Part shown: in pieces, positions 1 through 5,054 of the stretch
Numbering within the stretch: the first letter of the stretch is position 1
Layout: each line of letters opens with the position of its first letter
Source: an uncultured Ruminococcus sp.
GTDB lineage: Bacteria; Bacillota; Clostridia; Oscillospirales; Ruminococcaceae
DNA: 5,209 nt
NCBI GenBank assembly: GCA_910577575.1
Contig: CAJTOG010000100.1
Coordinates: 1-5,209, forward strand
Reading direction: 5' to 3'
Notes under the pieces: generated by a model
Seen by the model: the letters and a program-made list of their open reading frames with translations, nothing else
What the model was told of the DNA's origin: nothing
Databases searched by the model: none
Made by a program: the position numbers and the translations under genes

Positions 1-549
1 GACAGCGGAGATGCCTTTTCATGTTATAAGCTGGGAAATCTTTATCTCAAAGGTGAGATTGTGCTGCAGGATTTGGATAAGGCAGAAAAATATCTGCTGT
101 CCGCCGAAAATAATGAATTTACGCAATACTCTCTCGGAAAACTTTATCTGCAAAACGAAAAATATGATATTGAGAAAGCAGTTTCGTACTTTGAGAAGTC
201 TGCAGAGAAAAATATGTGGTCGAGCTATCAGCTTGGCAGGATTTATCTTTTCGGTGCTGACGACTTGGAAAAAGATAAGGAAAAAGCCATGAGATTTCTA
301 AATTTATCCTTAGAACAGGGCAATAAATATGCTCAAAATATTCTTGATAATCAGGAAAAATTTGAAAATGAAGTGCTTGCGGATACTGTTTTCAGCTTGT
401 TTGTGAATTTGAGTCGCTGTATCGAAGATGACTATAACCGAAGTCAGAAAACTATGCGGTCTGTGGCGGATAGCAGGCTAAGGAGAATGATCCGAAAGAA
501 AAAAGAAGAACTCGGTATCAAAGAAGAAAATGGTTATCAGCAGGTATAA
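1..549 (+). CDS. Sel1-repeat protein, C-terminal part; probable tail of a mobilization relaxase (5' end outside window)
   Basis: The frame is open from the first base, so this is the last 182 residues of a longer protein. Residues about 8-110 carry three degenerate Sel1-type (TPR-like) alpha-helical repeats, each with a Y-x-L-G-x-L/I-Y-L core followed by a K-A helix: YKLGNLYLKG..DKAEKYL, YSLGKLYLQN..EKAVSYF, YQLGRIYLFG..EKAMRFL. Such repeats bind proteins. The tail (about residues 125-182) is basic and charged, ending in SRLRRMIRKKKEELG. From memory, this repeat block plus an L-x-R-x-x..RxLRRxxxxKK tail matches the end of MobP-type relaxases or Sel1-fused mobilization proteins of Firmicute integrative elements. 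The relaxase domain itself is not in view, so relaxase function is inferred. The downstream integrase supports a mobile-element setting. A stand-alone Sel1 scaffold protein is the alternative. An intrinsic terminator follows within 10 bp of the stop. Confidence 0.8.
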   Translation, partial: DSGDAFSCYKLGNLYLKGEIVLQDLDKAEKYLLSAENNEFTQYSLGKLYLQNEKYDIEKAVSYFEKSAEKNMWSSYQLGRIYLFGADDLEKDKEKAMRFLNLSLEQGNKYAQNILDNQEKFENEVLADTVFSLFVNLSRCIEDDYNRSQKTMRSVADSRLRRMIRKKKEELGIKEENGYQQV

Positions 550-554
550 AATAC

Positions 555-588
555 AAGGCAGATTCGTGGATATGGAATCTGCCTTTTT
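555..588 (+). terminator. Rho-independent terminator after the Sel1 gene
   Basis: A perfect 10-bp stem AGGCAGATTC / GAATCTGCCT (556-565 with 575-584, extendable by one A-T pair) encloses a 9-nt loop and runs into a T tract at 584-588. It starts a few bases after the TAA of the Sel1 gene and separates that gene from the integrase. The T tract overlaps the first bases of the left 19-bp inverted repeat. Confidence 0.9.
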
Positions 589-604
589 CGTCAATTCCGC
601 ACAT
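586..604 (+). repeat. Left copy of 19-bp perfect inverted repeat
   Basis: TTTCGTCAATTCCGCACAT reads here on the plus strand. Its exact reverse complement is at 1959-1977, on the far side of the integrase gene. The match stops at both ends (585 against 1978 and 605 against 1958 do not pair). The repeat begins within the T tract of the preceding terminator. Confidence 0.9.
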
Positions 605-612
605 TTACGTCA
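603..612 (+). repeat. Left copy of inner 10-bp inverted repeat (ATTTACGTCA)
   Basis: ATTTACGTCA directly abuts the left 19-bp repeat (2-bp overlap) and recurs inverted as TGACGTAAAT at 1921-1930. Both repeats contain CGTCA, which also occurs at 761-765 and 1889-1893. A plausible role is as binding sites for the integrase or an excisionase; no function is proven. Confidence 0.6.
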
Positions 613-620
613 AGACTTTT

Positions 621-650
621 TTGACTAAAGCGGATTGCTTTTGATATTAT
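621..650 (+). promoter_or_regulatory. Probable sigma-A promoter of the integrase gene
   Basis: TTGACT (621-626), an 18-bp spacer and TATTAT (645-650), which continues into TATAAC. It lies inside the inverted-repeat cassette and reads toward the integrase, leaving an untranslated leader of roughly 120 nt. That leader is AT-rich except for a small G/C hairpin (about 737-755, with two G-U pairs) just before the ribosome binding site. Inversion of the cassette would turn this promoter leftward. Confidence 0.6.
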
Positions 651-778
651 TATAACAGATTTTTGAAAAAAGTAAAGAGGTTTTCTGAATTTTTATGTAA
701 AATTATAGATAAAAATCAAGTTTGAATATATAAATCGGGCGGTTCTGCCGTCTGAAAAATCGTCAGGAGGAGTTATCT

Positions 779-1879
779 ATGGCTCGAAAAGGAAGTAATA
801 TTTATAAACGCAAGGACGGTCGCTATGAAGGCCGTGTGCCTGTTGGATACAGAGAAAACGGTACGCTGAAATATAAATCTGTGTATGCAAGAACGCTTTC
901 AGAAGTCAGAGAAAAAATGTCACAGTTCTATTCTGTCCGTCAGGAACAGACCGTTTCTTCGCTGAAATTAACAGTTCGTGATGCGGCGGAGCAATGGCTT
1001 TGTTCTGCAAAATTACGTGTTAAGAAGTCAAGTTTTGCAAATTATTCAAATATCGTCAGTAAACATATTCTGCCGACACTCGGTGAAGAATATTTTTCAG
1101 GCTTGACCACTCAAAAATTAAACAGTTTTATTCACATCAAACTTCAATTCGGTCGCTTGGACGGACACGGCGGATTATCGGAAAAAACAGTCCGTGATAT
1201 TATGCGTGTGTACCACAGCATTGAAAAGTATGCAGTGCAGGAATACGGCGTAAAATCCACGAATTTTACTATGCCAAAAGTAGAAAGAAAGCAATTGAAT
1301 GTACTGAATTTTTCAGAACGCAAGCGGCTTGAACAGTATCTTATGCACAATCTGAACAGTACAAATCTGACGATTCTGCTTTGTCTTTTTACAGGACTGC
1401 GTGTAGGCGAATTGTGCGGTCTGACTTGGGGCGATGTTGATTTTTCAGCCGGAACGCTTTCTGTCAGAAGGACTGTTCAGAGAATCAACAAGCGTGGAAC
1501 TTCGGAAGTCATCATTGGTTCTCCGAAGAGCAAAACTTCAATCCGCACTGTACCAATTCCTGCATTTCTTCTGAAATTATTGTCACAGAGTAAAAAAGAT
1601 GACAGGTTGTTTTTGATTTCCGGTACTGCCAAACCCGTTGAACCACGAACAATGCAGTATCGTTTCAAGGCAGTTCTTAAAACCTGTCAGGTACGAAATA
1701 TTCCTTTTCATCTGCTCCGTCACACTTATGCAACGGTTTGTATTGAAAATGGCTTTGATGCGAAAACTTTAAGCGAACTTCTTGGTCACGCCGATGCATC
1801 AATAACTTTGAACCGCTATGTACACTCATCAATGCAGATGAAACAGAACTATGTAAGCAGACTTTGCCTGTCAGCTTAA
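779..1879 (+). CDS. int: Tyrosine recombinase / site-specific integrase
   Basis: A complete 366-residue tyrosine recombinase that cuts and rejoins DNA at specific sites through a 3'-phosphotyrosine intermediate. The N-terminal ~50 residues (MARKGSNIYKRKDGRYEGR..) look like an AP2-type arm-binding domain of Tn916-like integrases. Residues about 65-170 fit a SAM-like core-binding domain, and about 175-366 the catalytic domain. The catalytic set is intact: R208 in TGLRVGEL, a beta-hairpin lysine at K250 or K252 in PKSKTSIRTVP, H311-L-L-R314, H337 in LLGHA and nucleophile Y347 in NRYVHSS. Length is normal for the family, so the enzyme should be active. The ATG is set by AGGAGG at 765-770, 8 nt upstream. 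It has its own promoter and is flanked by perfect 19-bp inverted repeats. No convincing intrinsic terminator follows, so read-through toward agrA is possible. Whether it acts as an element integrase or a local invertase cannot be decided from the sequence. Confidence 0.95.
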   Translation: MARKGSNIYKRKDGRYEGRVPVGYRENGTLKYKSVYARTLSEVREKMSQFYSVRQEQTVSSLKLTVRDAAEQWLCSAKLRVKKSSFANYSNIVSKHILPTLGEEYFSGLTTQKLNSFIHIKLQFGRLDGHGGLSEKTVRDIMRVYHSIEKYAVQEYGVKSTNFTMPKVERKQLNVLNFSERKRLEQYLMHNLNSTNLTILLCLFTGLRVGELCGLTWGDVDFSAGTLSVRRTVQRINKRGTSEVIIGSPKSKTSIRTVPIPAFLLKLLSQSKKDDRLFLISGTAKPVEPRTMQYRFKAVLKTCQVRNIPFHLLRHTYATVCIENGFDAKTLSELLGHADASITLNRYVHSSMQMKQNYVSRLCLSA

Positions 1880-1891
1880 TTTATCCGCCGT

Positions 1892-1924
1892 CAGAATTTT
1901 GTCATTCTGTTTTCAGAAAATGAC
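1892..1924 (+). other. Overlapping alternative hairpins after the integrase gene
   Basis: CAGAAT (1892-1897) can pair with ATTCTG (1904-1909). Alternatively the strand from 1901 (GTCATTCTG) can fold over a TTTT loop onto CAG-AA-AATGAC (1914-1924). The two folds share ATTCTG and exclude each other. Neither is followed by a run of T, so this is not a standard terminator. It may be a weak terminator, an mRNA 3'-end stabilizer, or recombinase binding sites, given the CGTCA/TGACG motifs at its edges. Confidence 0.35.
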
Positions 1925-1930
1925 GTAAAT
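1921..1930 (-). repeat. Right copy of inner 10-bp inverted repeat (TGACGTAAAT)
   Basis: Exact reverse complement of ATTTACGTCA at 603-612. Here it lies 28 bp inside the right 19-bp repeat instead of abutting it, so the two ends of the cassette are arranged asymmetrically. Confidence 0.6.
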
Positions 1931-1958
1931 TCGACAATTTCCAGTATCCTAATCATAT

Positions 1959-1977
1959 ATGTGCGGAATTGACGAAA
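1959..1977 (-). repeat. Right copy of 19-bp perfect inverted repeat
   Basis: ATGTGCGGAATTGACGAAA is the exact reverse complement of 586-604. It sits 79 bp after the integrase stop and about 50 bp before the -35 box of the agrA promoter. It marks the boundary between the integrase cassette and the more AT-rich agr region. Confidence 0.9.
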
Positions 1978-2003
1978 GAAATTTTTAGGTTCATATCTTA
2001 ATT

Positions 2004-2055
2004 ATACCACAGAATTTTTGCAATATGTATTGAATTTATTGTTAAAATGTGGTAT
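2004..2055. repeat. 8-bp inverted repeat framing the agrA promoter
   Basis: ATACCACA (2004-2011) and TGTGGTAT (2048-2055) are perfect reverse complements separated by 36 bp. The -35 box of the agrA promoter lies between them, and the right arm overlaps its -10 box. It could be a split operator for a regulator or, less likely, the ends of a tiny invertible promoter. The arms are short, so chance in AT-rich DNA is possible. Confidence 0.4.
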
Positions 2056-2058
2056 TAT
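2030..2058 (+). promoter_or_regulatory. Promoter of the agrA-agrC genes
   Basis: TTGAAT (2030-2035), a 17-bp spacer and TATTAT (2053-2058) form a good sigma-A-type promoter 22 bp before the agrA start codon, giving a short leader with the GAGGTG ribosome binding site. I see no 21-bp-period LytTR repeat upstream, so basal rather than autoinduced expression of agrAC is likely. Confidence 0.7.
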
Positions 2059-2080
2059 TTGAGGTATGAGGTGATTTTAT

Positions 2081-2791
2081 ATGATTAGGATTGCTATTGT
2101 GGATGATGAAAAAAATGTACTAAAATATATTTCCGATAAGATAATGGAGATACTTGAAAAATTTAAATATGAAGCTAAAATTGAGTTATATACTAATGGG
2201 AATGATGTAATTGAGGCAGACAGAACACAAAGTTTTGATATACTCTTTCTTGATCTTGAAATGCCGGAACCTGACGGAATGCAGACAGCAGAAATTATCA
2301 GAGATAATAATATCAATGCAATAATTGCCATTGTTACCAACTGTAGCGATCTTGTATATAAAACGCTGAAGTATGATATTTCAGCTTTTATCAGAAAAAA
2401 TTGCTTCGATGTTGAAATAGAAGAAGAACTGCACAGATTATATAATAAAGCTAAAAATAGGTGTGCTAAATATTTTTTGAAAACAGAAAATGGTGAAAAG
2501 CCGTTTGTCCCTTCGGAGATAATTTATATTGAATCCAATAATCACAATGTATATCTTCATAACGAATCGGGAGATAAAATCAAGATTTTTTATACCCTTG
2601 AAAAGTTATCCGGCATACTTTCAGATGAAATGTTTGTAAGATGTCATTCAGGAATAATCGTTAATTGTTATTATATATTTTCCATAAATAGTGACACTAT
2701 TGAACTTACGAACAAGGAATGTATTACATTAAGCAGAAGCCGGAAAAAAGAAGTAAAGAACAAATTTCAAAAATTTATGAGGAGTATGTAA
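2081..2791 (+). CDS. agrA: AgrA-like LytTR response regulator
   Basis: A 236-residue cytoplasmic transcription activator, the usual length for AgrA-type regulators. Residues 1 to about 120 form a receiver domain with acidic pocket D8/D9, phospho-acceptor D58 in LFLDLEMPEPDGM, T86, and K106 in FIRK. Residues about 132-236 form a LytTR DNA-binding domain with the family pattern IIYIES..H.VYLH, MFVRCHSGIIVN and a C-terminal SRSRKKEVKNKF. The partner is the sensor kinase encoded immediately downstream (stop and start overlap as TAATG). LytTR regulators bind two 9-bp direct repeats one 21-bp period apart, and such a pair is found before agrB. The ATG is supported by GAGGTG at 2068-2073, 7 nt upstream. 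The order regulator-kinase-AgrB-AgrD is the reverse of the staphylococcal BDCA order. The family call is firm; its target genes beyond agrB are inferred. Confidence 0.93.
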   Translation: MIRIAIVDDEKNVLKYISDKIMEILEKFKYEAKIELYTNGNDVIEADRTQSFDILFLDLEMPEPDGMQTAEIIRDNNINAIIAIVTNCSDLVYKTLKYDISAFIRKNCFDVEIEEELHRLYNKAKNRCAKYFLKTENGEKPFVPSEIIYIESNNHNVYLHNESGDKIKIFYTLEKLSGILSDEMFVRCHSGIIVNCYYIFSINSDTIELTNKECITLSRSRKKEVKNKFQKFMRSM

Positions 2792-4107
2792 TGAATAAAA
2801 TATTTCAAATCTGTGAAATTGCTGCTACCGTACTTGAAACAGCAATTCTGCTTGAATTTATTAACAAACTTCTGGGAAGTAAGCTAAGGGGGATAAGAAA
2901 TATATTACAGCTTTTATGTGCATTTGTATTAATAAACGGCTATATGATAACTTCTGCACATATTTCTGTAAAATATTCAGCGGTATTGGATTTATTTGGG
3001 ATTTTCTTATATGTAGTATATACATTGATTTTTATGAAAGGAAGCATAATATATAAGATAATTACGCCGATATTGTCAATTATGACCATATTGTTCATAA
3101 ATCTGCTTGTAAGTATAACCGCATCAAATGTTTTAAATTATGAACCGAACGATTTGCTTGAATCAGGAAATGTACTGAGAATTTTCCTGCTGTTTATAAC
3201 TAAGTTTTCATTTTTCATTCTAACAAGATTTGTTTTAAAAGTTGTGAAACCTAAAGAAGCTTTTCTGGATAAACATGAACTTATGGCAGTATCCGTAATA
3301 TTTGTAATATCCGTCATGATTGTAGGTTTCTCCAGTGAGGTATATTACAGTGGCAGCAGAAACAGTACAATAGATAAATTTTTAATTATTCTTTTAGTAG
3401 GACTGGTTGTTATTAATATTATTGCTTTTATATTATTCGGAATTATTGCCAGGAAGAACAGAGAAAAATTGAAATACACCATGATGGAAATGCAGTACGA
3501 ACTTCAGAAAAAGTCATACGATTCAGTCAGAACAGTATATCATAATCTTCAGATTTTACAGCATGATTTAAAAAATAATCTTCTGTGCGTATACAATCTC
3601 ATCGAAAACAATCAGAATGATGAAGCCAAAAAGTATATAACCGAATTTTCTGATACAAAACTGAGTCAGTTCCATGAGTATATAAAAACAGGAAATGAAA
3701 TCATTGATACTATCATAAATGTCAAGCTTAATTTTGCAAGAGAAAAAAATATTGATATTGTGTGCAATATAAATACGGATTTCAGTGGATTTGAAGAAGA
3801 TGACATAGTCTGTTTATTTTCAAACGCTATAGACAATGCAATTGAAGCTTGTCTGAAACAAACTAAAAGTCGTATTAAAATAAATATCGAAAATAAAAGA
3901 AATTATCTTTGTATAACTATTGGCAATACAATTACTTCATCTGTACTTGAGAATAATGCTGAGTTGAAAACAACAAAGAAGGATTTTGAGCATCATGGAC
4001 TCGGAACACAGTCCATGAAGAATATAACGGAAAAGTATGATGGAATGATTGAATTTTATGAAAATGAAAATATGTTCATTACCAATATTATGATTAAATC
4101 TTTTTAA
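2791..4107 (+). CDS. agrC: AgrC-like GHKL sensor histidine kinase
   Basis: A 438-residue membrane sensor kinase expected to bind the secreted cyclic peptide and phosphorylate AgrA. The N-terminal ~220 residues are very hydrophobic, with six or seven membrane segments (about 7-27, 37-57, 62-82, 86-110, 128-150, 163-184, 196-220), as in AgrC peptide receptors. A helical linker (about 222-255) leads to H258 in LQHDLKNNLL, the likely phospho-accepting histidine. The GHKL ATPase domain follows, with N-box NAIDNAIEA (N345, N349) and G-box HHGLGTQSM (G403, G405). The chosen ATG at 2791 has GAGGAG at 2779-2784 and overlaps the agrA stop by one base, implying translational coupling. An in-frame ATG at 2719 lies inside agrA without a good ribosome binding site and would add 24 polar residues, so it was rejected. 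The peptide-sensing half is highly variable in this family and cannot be matched to a ligand by eye. Confidence 0.92.
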   Translation: MNKIFQICEIAATVLETAILLEFINKLLGSKLRGIRNILQLLCAFVLINGYMITSAHISVKYSAVLDLFGIFLYVVYTLIFMKGSIIYKIITPILSIMTILFINLLVSITASNVLNYEPNDLLESGNVLRIFLLFITKFSFFILTRFVLKVVKPKEAFLDKHELMAVSVIFVISVMIVGFSSEVYYSGSRNSTIDKFLIILLVGLVVINIIAFILFGIIARKNREKLKYTMMEMQYELQKKSYDSVRTVYHNLQILQHDLKNNLLCVYNLIENNQNDEAKKYITEFSDTKLSQFHEYIKTGNEIIDTIINVKLNFAREKNIDIVCNINTDFSGFEEDDIVCLFSNAIDNAIEACLKQTKSRIKINIENKRNYLCITIGNTITSSVLENNAELKTTKKDFEHHGLGTQSMKNITEKYDGMIEFYENENMFITNIMIKSF

Positions 4108-4113
4108 TATATA

Positions 4114-4143
4114 CCAAATACGAAGCGAAACATGCCAAACACG
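4114..4143 (+). promoter_or_regulatory. Putative AgrA (LytTR) binding site, two direct repeats
   Basis: CCAAATACG (4114-4122) and CCAAACACG (4135-4143) match at 8 of 9 positions; including flanking bases (4111-4122 with 4132-4143) the match is 10 of 12. Start-to-start distance is exactly 21 bp: a 9-bp repeat, a 12-bp spacer and a 9-bp repeat. This is the architecture known for AgrA and ComE sites, where two LytTR domains bind the same face of the helix. The second repeat ends 9 bp before the -35 box of the agrB promoter, a position suited to activation. The bases differ from the staphylococcal consensus, so the assignment rests on geometry and position. Confidence 0.7.
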
Positions 4144-4152
4144 CATTTTGTA

Positions 4153-4181
4153 TTGACATTTAAGGAAATAAAAGCTATTAT
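4153..4181 (+). promoter_or_regulatory. Promoter of agrB-agrD
   Basis: A consensus TTGACA (4153-4158), an ideal 17-bp spacer and TATTAT (4176-4181), ending 23 bp before the agrB start codon. With the direct repeats just upstream it looks like the autoinduced promoter equivalent to P2 of staphylococci, although in this locus it drives only the signal-production genes. Confidence 0.8.
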
Positions 4182-4204
4182 ATTTGCAAGAGGTGATTAA
4201 GCAA

Positions 4205-4795
4205 ATGATTACCCGTCTTGCGAACATAATAGCTGATTTTTTTGTCGAAAAAAGTGTTATTGATTTGAAAGAGCGTGAAATATATGTTTATGGATGTGAA
4301 GCGATATTTTCGGCATTAGTAAATCTGGCTATAGTTATTGTTAGCGGTTTGATAATGCATGAACTTGTTAATATTTCTATATTTTATTTTGTGTTTTTAG
4401 CAATGCGGAAATATTGTGGAGGGTATCATGCCAAAACGCATCTGAAATGTAATCTGATTTTCACATTTAATGTGCTAATGGTTATTTTATTTATAAAAAA
4501 TATTTCGGTAGTAAGCACTACATTTTACATAATGGCTGTTGCTACATCAAATATATTGGTATTTTGGTTAGCACCGATTGAAAATGAGAATAAGCCATTA
4601 GGAAATTCTGAAATTGAAAAATACAGAAAAATTGCAATAATATTATCTTTTATTTTTACGGTAATTACAGTTTTATTAATATCTTTTTATAAAACTGTTT
4701 CAATTATAATAGCATTGGCTTTGCTTTCAGTATCTTTAGCGATGCTGATTACAAGGCTGATGAAGGAAGTTGAGGTGAACAGAAATGCAGATTAA
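4205..4795 (+). CDS. agrB: AgrB-like autoinducer-processing membrane endopeptidase
   Basis: A 196-residue integral membrane cysteine protease that removes the C-terminal tail of the AgrD precursor and closes the peptide ring. The signature RKYCGGYHAKTHLKC carries H75 and C82, seven residues apart as in the H77/C84 catalytic pair of staphylococcal AgrB. Four to six hydrophobic segments are visible (about 33-51, 55-67, 83-99, 102-123, 143-163, 168-187). The family motif P124-x-E-N-x-N-K-P-L lies in a loop. Length fits the family (about 190-200). The ATG at 4205 is preceded by AGAGGTG (4189-4195) at good spacing. An in-frame TTG seven codons upstream lies within or before that ribosome binding site and is unlikely to be used. 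The 3' end overlaps agrD by 11 bp, indicating coupled translation of enzyme and substrate. Confidence 0.94.
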   Translation: MITRLANIIADFFVEKSVIDLKEREIYVYGCEAIFSALVNLAIVIVSGLIMHELVNISIFYFVFLAMRKYCGGYHAKTHLKCNLIFTFNVLMVILFIKNISVVSTTFYIMAVATSNILVFWLAPIENENKPLGNSEIEKYRKIAIILSFIFTVITVLLISFYKTVSIIIALALLSVSLAMLITRLMKEVEVNRNAD

Positions 4796-4925
4796 AAAAA
4801 TGATTTGCAAAACAGCAGCTAAAATAGTTAAGAAGGCAGCTGTAAATGCATCAAATTCAGCATCTTTCGGCGGATATAATCAGCCAAAAGAACCCGAAGC
4901 ATTAAAAAAGCTTCACAAGTCCTGA
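4785..4925 (+). CDS. agrD: AgrD-like autoinducer peptide precursor, serine (lactone) type
   Basis: A 46-residue precursor of the quorum-sensing signal, small enough to be missed by gene finders. It has the three AgrD parts. Residues 1-20 are a lysine-rich amphipathic helix (MQIKKMICKTAAKIVKKAAV) for membrane docking. Next is the signal core (about 21-31, NASNSASFGGY). The acidic/proline tail is NQPKEPEALKKLHKS, whose Q-P-x-x-P-x-x-L pattern fits AgrB recognition tails of Clostridia. Aligning the tail places AgrB cleavage after Y31, so the five-member ring would be S27-F28-G29-G30-Y31. Serine replaces the usual cysteine, predicting a lactone rather than a thiolactone; the only cysteine, C8, lies in the leader helix. 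A V-N-A motif (20-22) could allow N-terminal cleavage before S23, giving a nine-residue SNSA(SFGGY). It starts 11 bp before the agrB stop, and AGGTGA upstream (4773-4779) serves as ribosome binding site. Confidence 0.88.
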   Translation: MQIKKMICKTAAKIVKKAAVNASNSASFGGYNQPKEPEALKKLHKS

Positions 4926-4990
4926 TAAACGGACAATAATTACTGAGATAGCGACTGGGAGAATACTTATGCAGAAACAATAAAATTTTA

Positions 4991-5020
4991 TTTACATTAC
5001 ATATTTGATTATAGTATTCT
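4991..5020 (+). promoter_or_regulatory. Possible promoter of the downstream secreted-protein gene
   Basis: TTTACA (4991-4996), an 18-bp spacer and TATTCT (5015-5020), 34 bp before the next start codon. It is of moderate quality in AT-rich DNA. No clear terminator separates agrD from this gene (only a 4-bp stem around 4919-4934), so read-through from the agrB promoter is also possible. I see no second copy of the CCAAAnACG direct repeats here. Confidence 0.4.
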
Positions 5021-5054
5021 TTCAGTCTGTTGTCAAAAAAGAAGGAGGAACTTA

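Larger units (their letters stand above)
586..1977 (+). mobile_element. Candidate recombinase cassette bounded by 19-bp inverted repeats
   Basis: A single complete tyrosine recombinase gene with its own promoter is enclosed by perfect 19-bp inverted repeats, giving a unit of about 1392 bp. Two readings fit. One is a self-inverting segment, as in Hin-type switches where the invertase gene lies inside the segment it flips. The other is a small transposing unit of insertion-sequence size with terminal repeats. I see no clear target-site duplication next to the repeats, which leans slightly toward inversion. A third option is that the repeats are accessory binding sites of an integrase at the end of a larger mobilizable element that includes the Sel1 gene. 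The boundaries are visible in the sequence; mobility or inversion is inference. Confidence 0.45.

Noticed and set aside
11..292. 93-residue open frame overlapping the Sel1 gene
   Set aside because: It is a shadow in another frame; the Sel1-repeat frame is open from the window start and has clear repeat motifs.
1144..1668. Two minus-strand open frames (1144-1350 and 1477-1668)
   Set aside because: Both lie inside the integrase coding region, show no domain pattern and have no supporting ribosome binding site.
586..1977. CRISPR array or direct-repeat att pair
   Set aside because: The long repeats are two copies only and in inverted, not direct, orientation.
2077..2340. Minus-strand hydrophobic open frame of 87 residues
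   Set aside because: Antisense to the receiver domain of agrA; its hydrophobicity comes from the AT-rich complementary codons.
2719..2790. Upstream start for agrC
   Set aside because: It lies within agrA, has no good ribosome binding site, and adds a polar tail; the ATG at 2791 has GAGGAG and a TAATG coupling to agrA.
4184..4204. TTG start for agrB
   Set aside because: The ribosome binding site AGAGGTG lies downstream of this TTG and fits the ATG at 4205.
3937..4227. Minus-strand open frame of 96 residues across the agrC end and agrB promoter
   Set aside because: It overlaps agrC, the LytTR repeats and the promoter, and has no recognisable features.
4919..4934. GTCC/GGAC stem after agrD as a terminator
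   Set aside because: Only four base pairs and no T tract, so not a credible intrinsic terminator.
4969..4983. Four-codon mini open frame (MQKQ) before the secreted-protein gene
   Set aside because: Too short to support as a leader peptide; no attenuator-like hairpin follows it.
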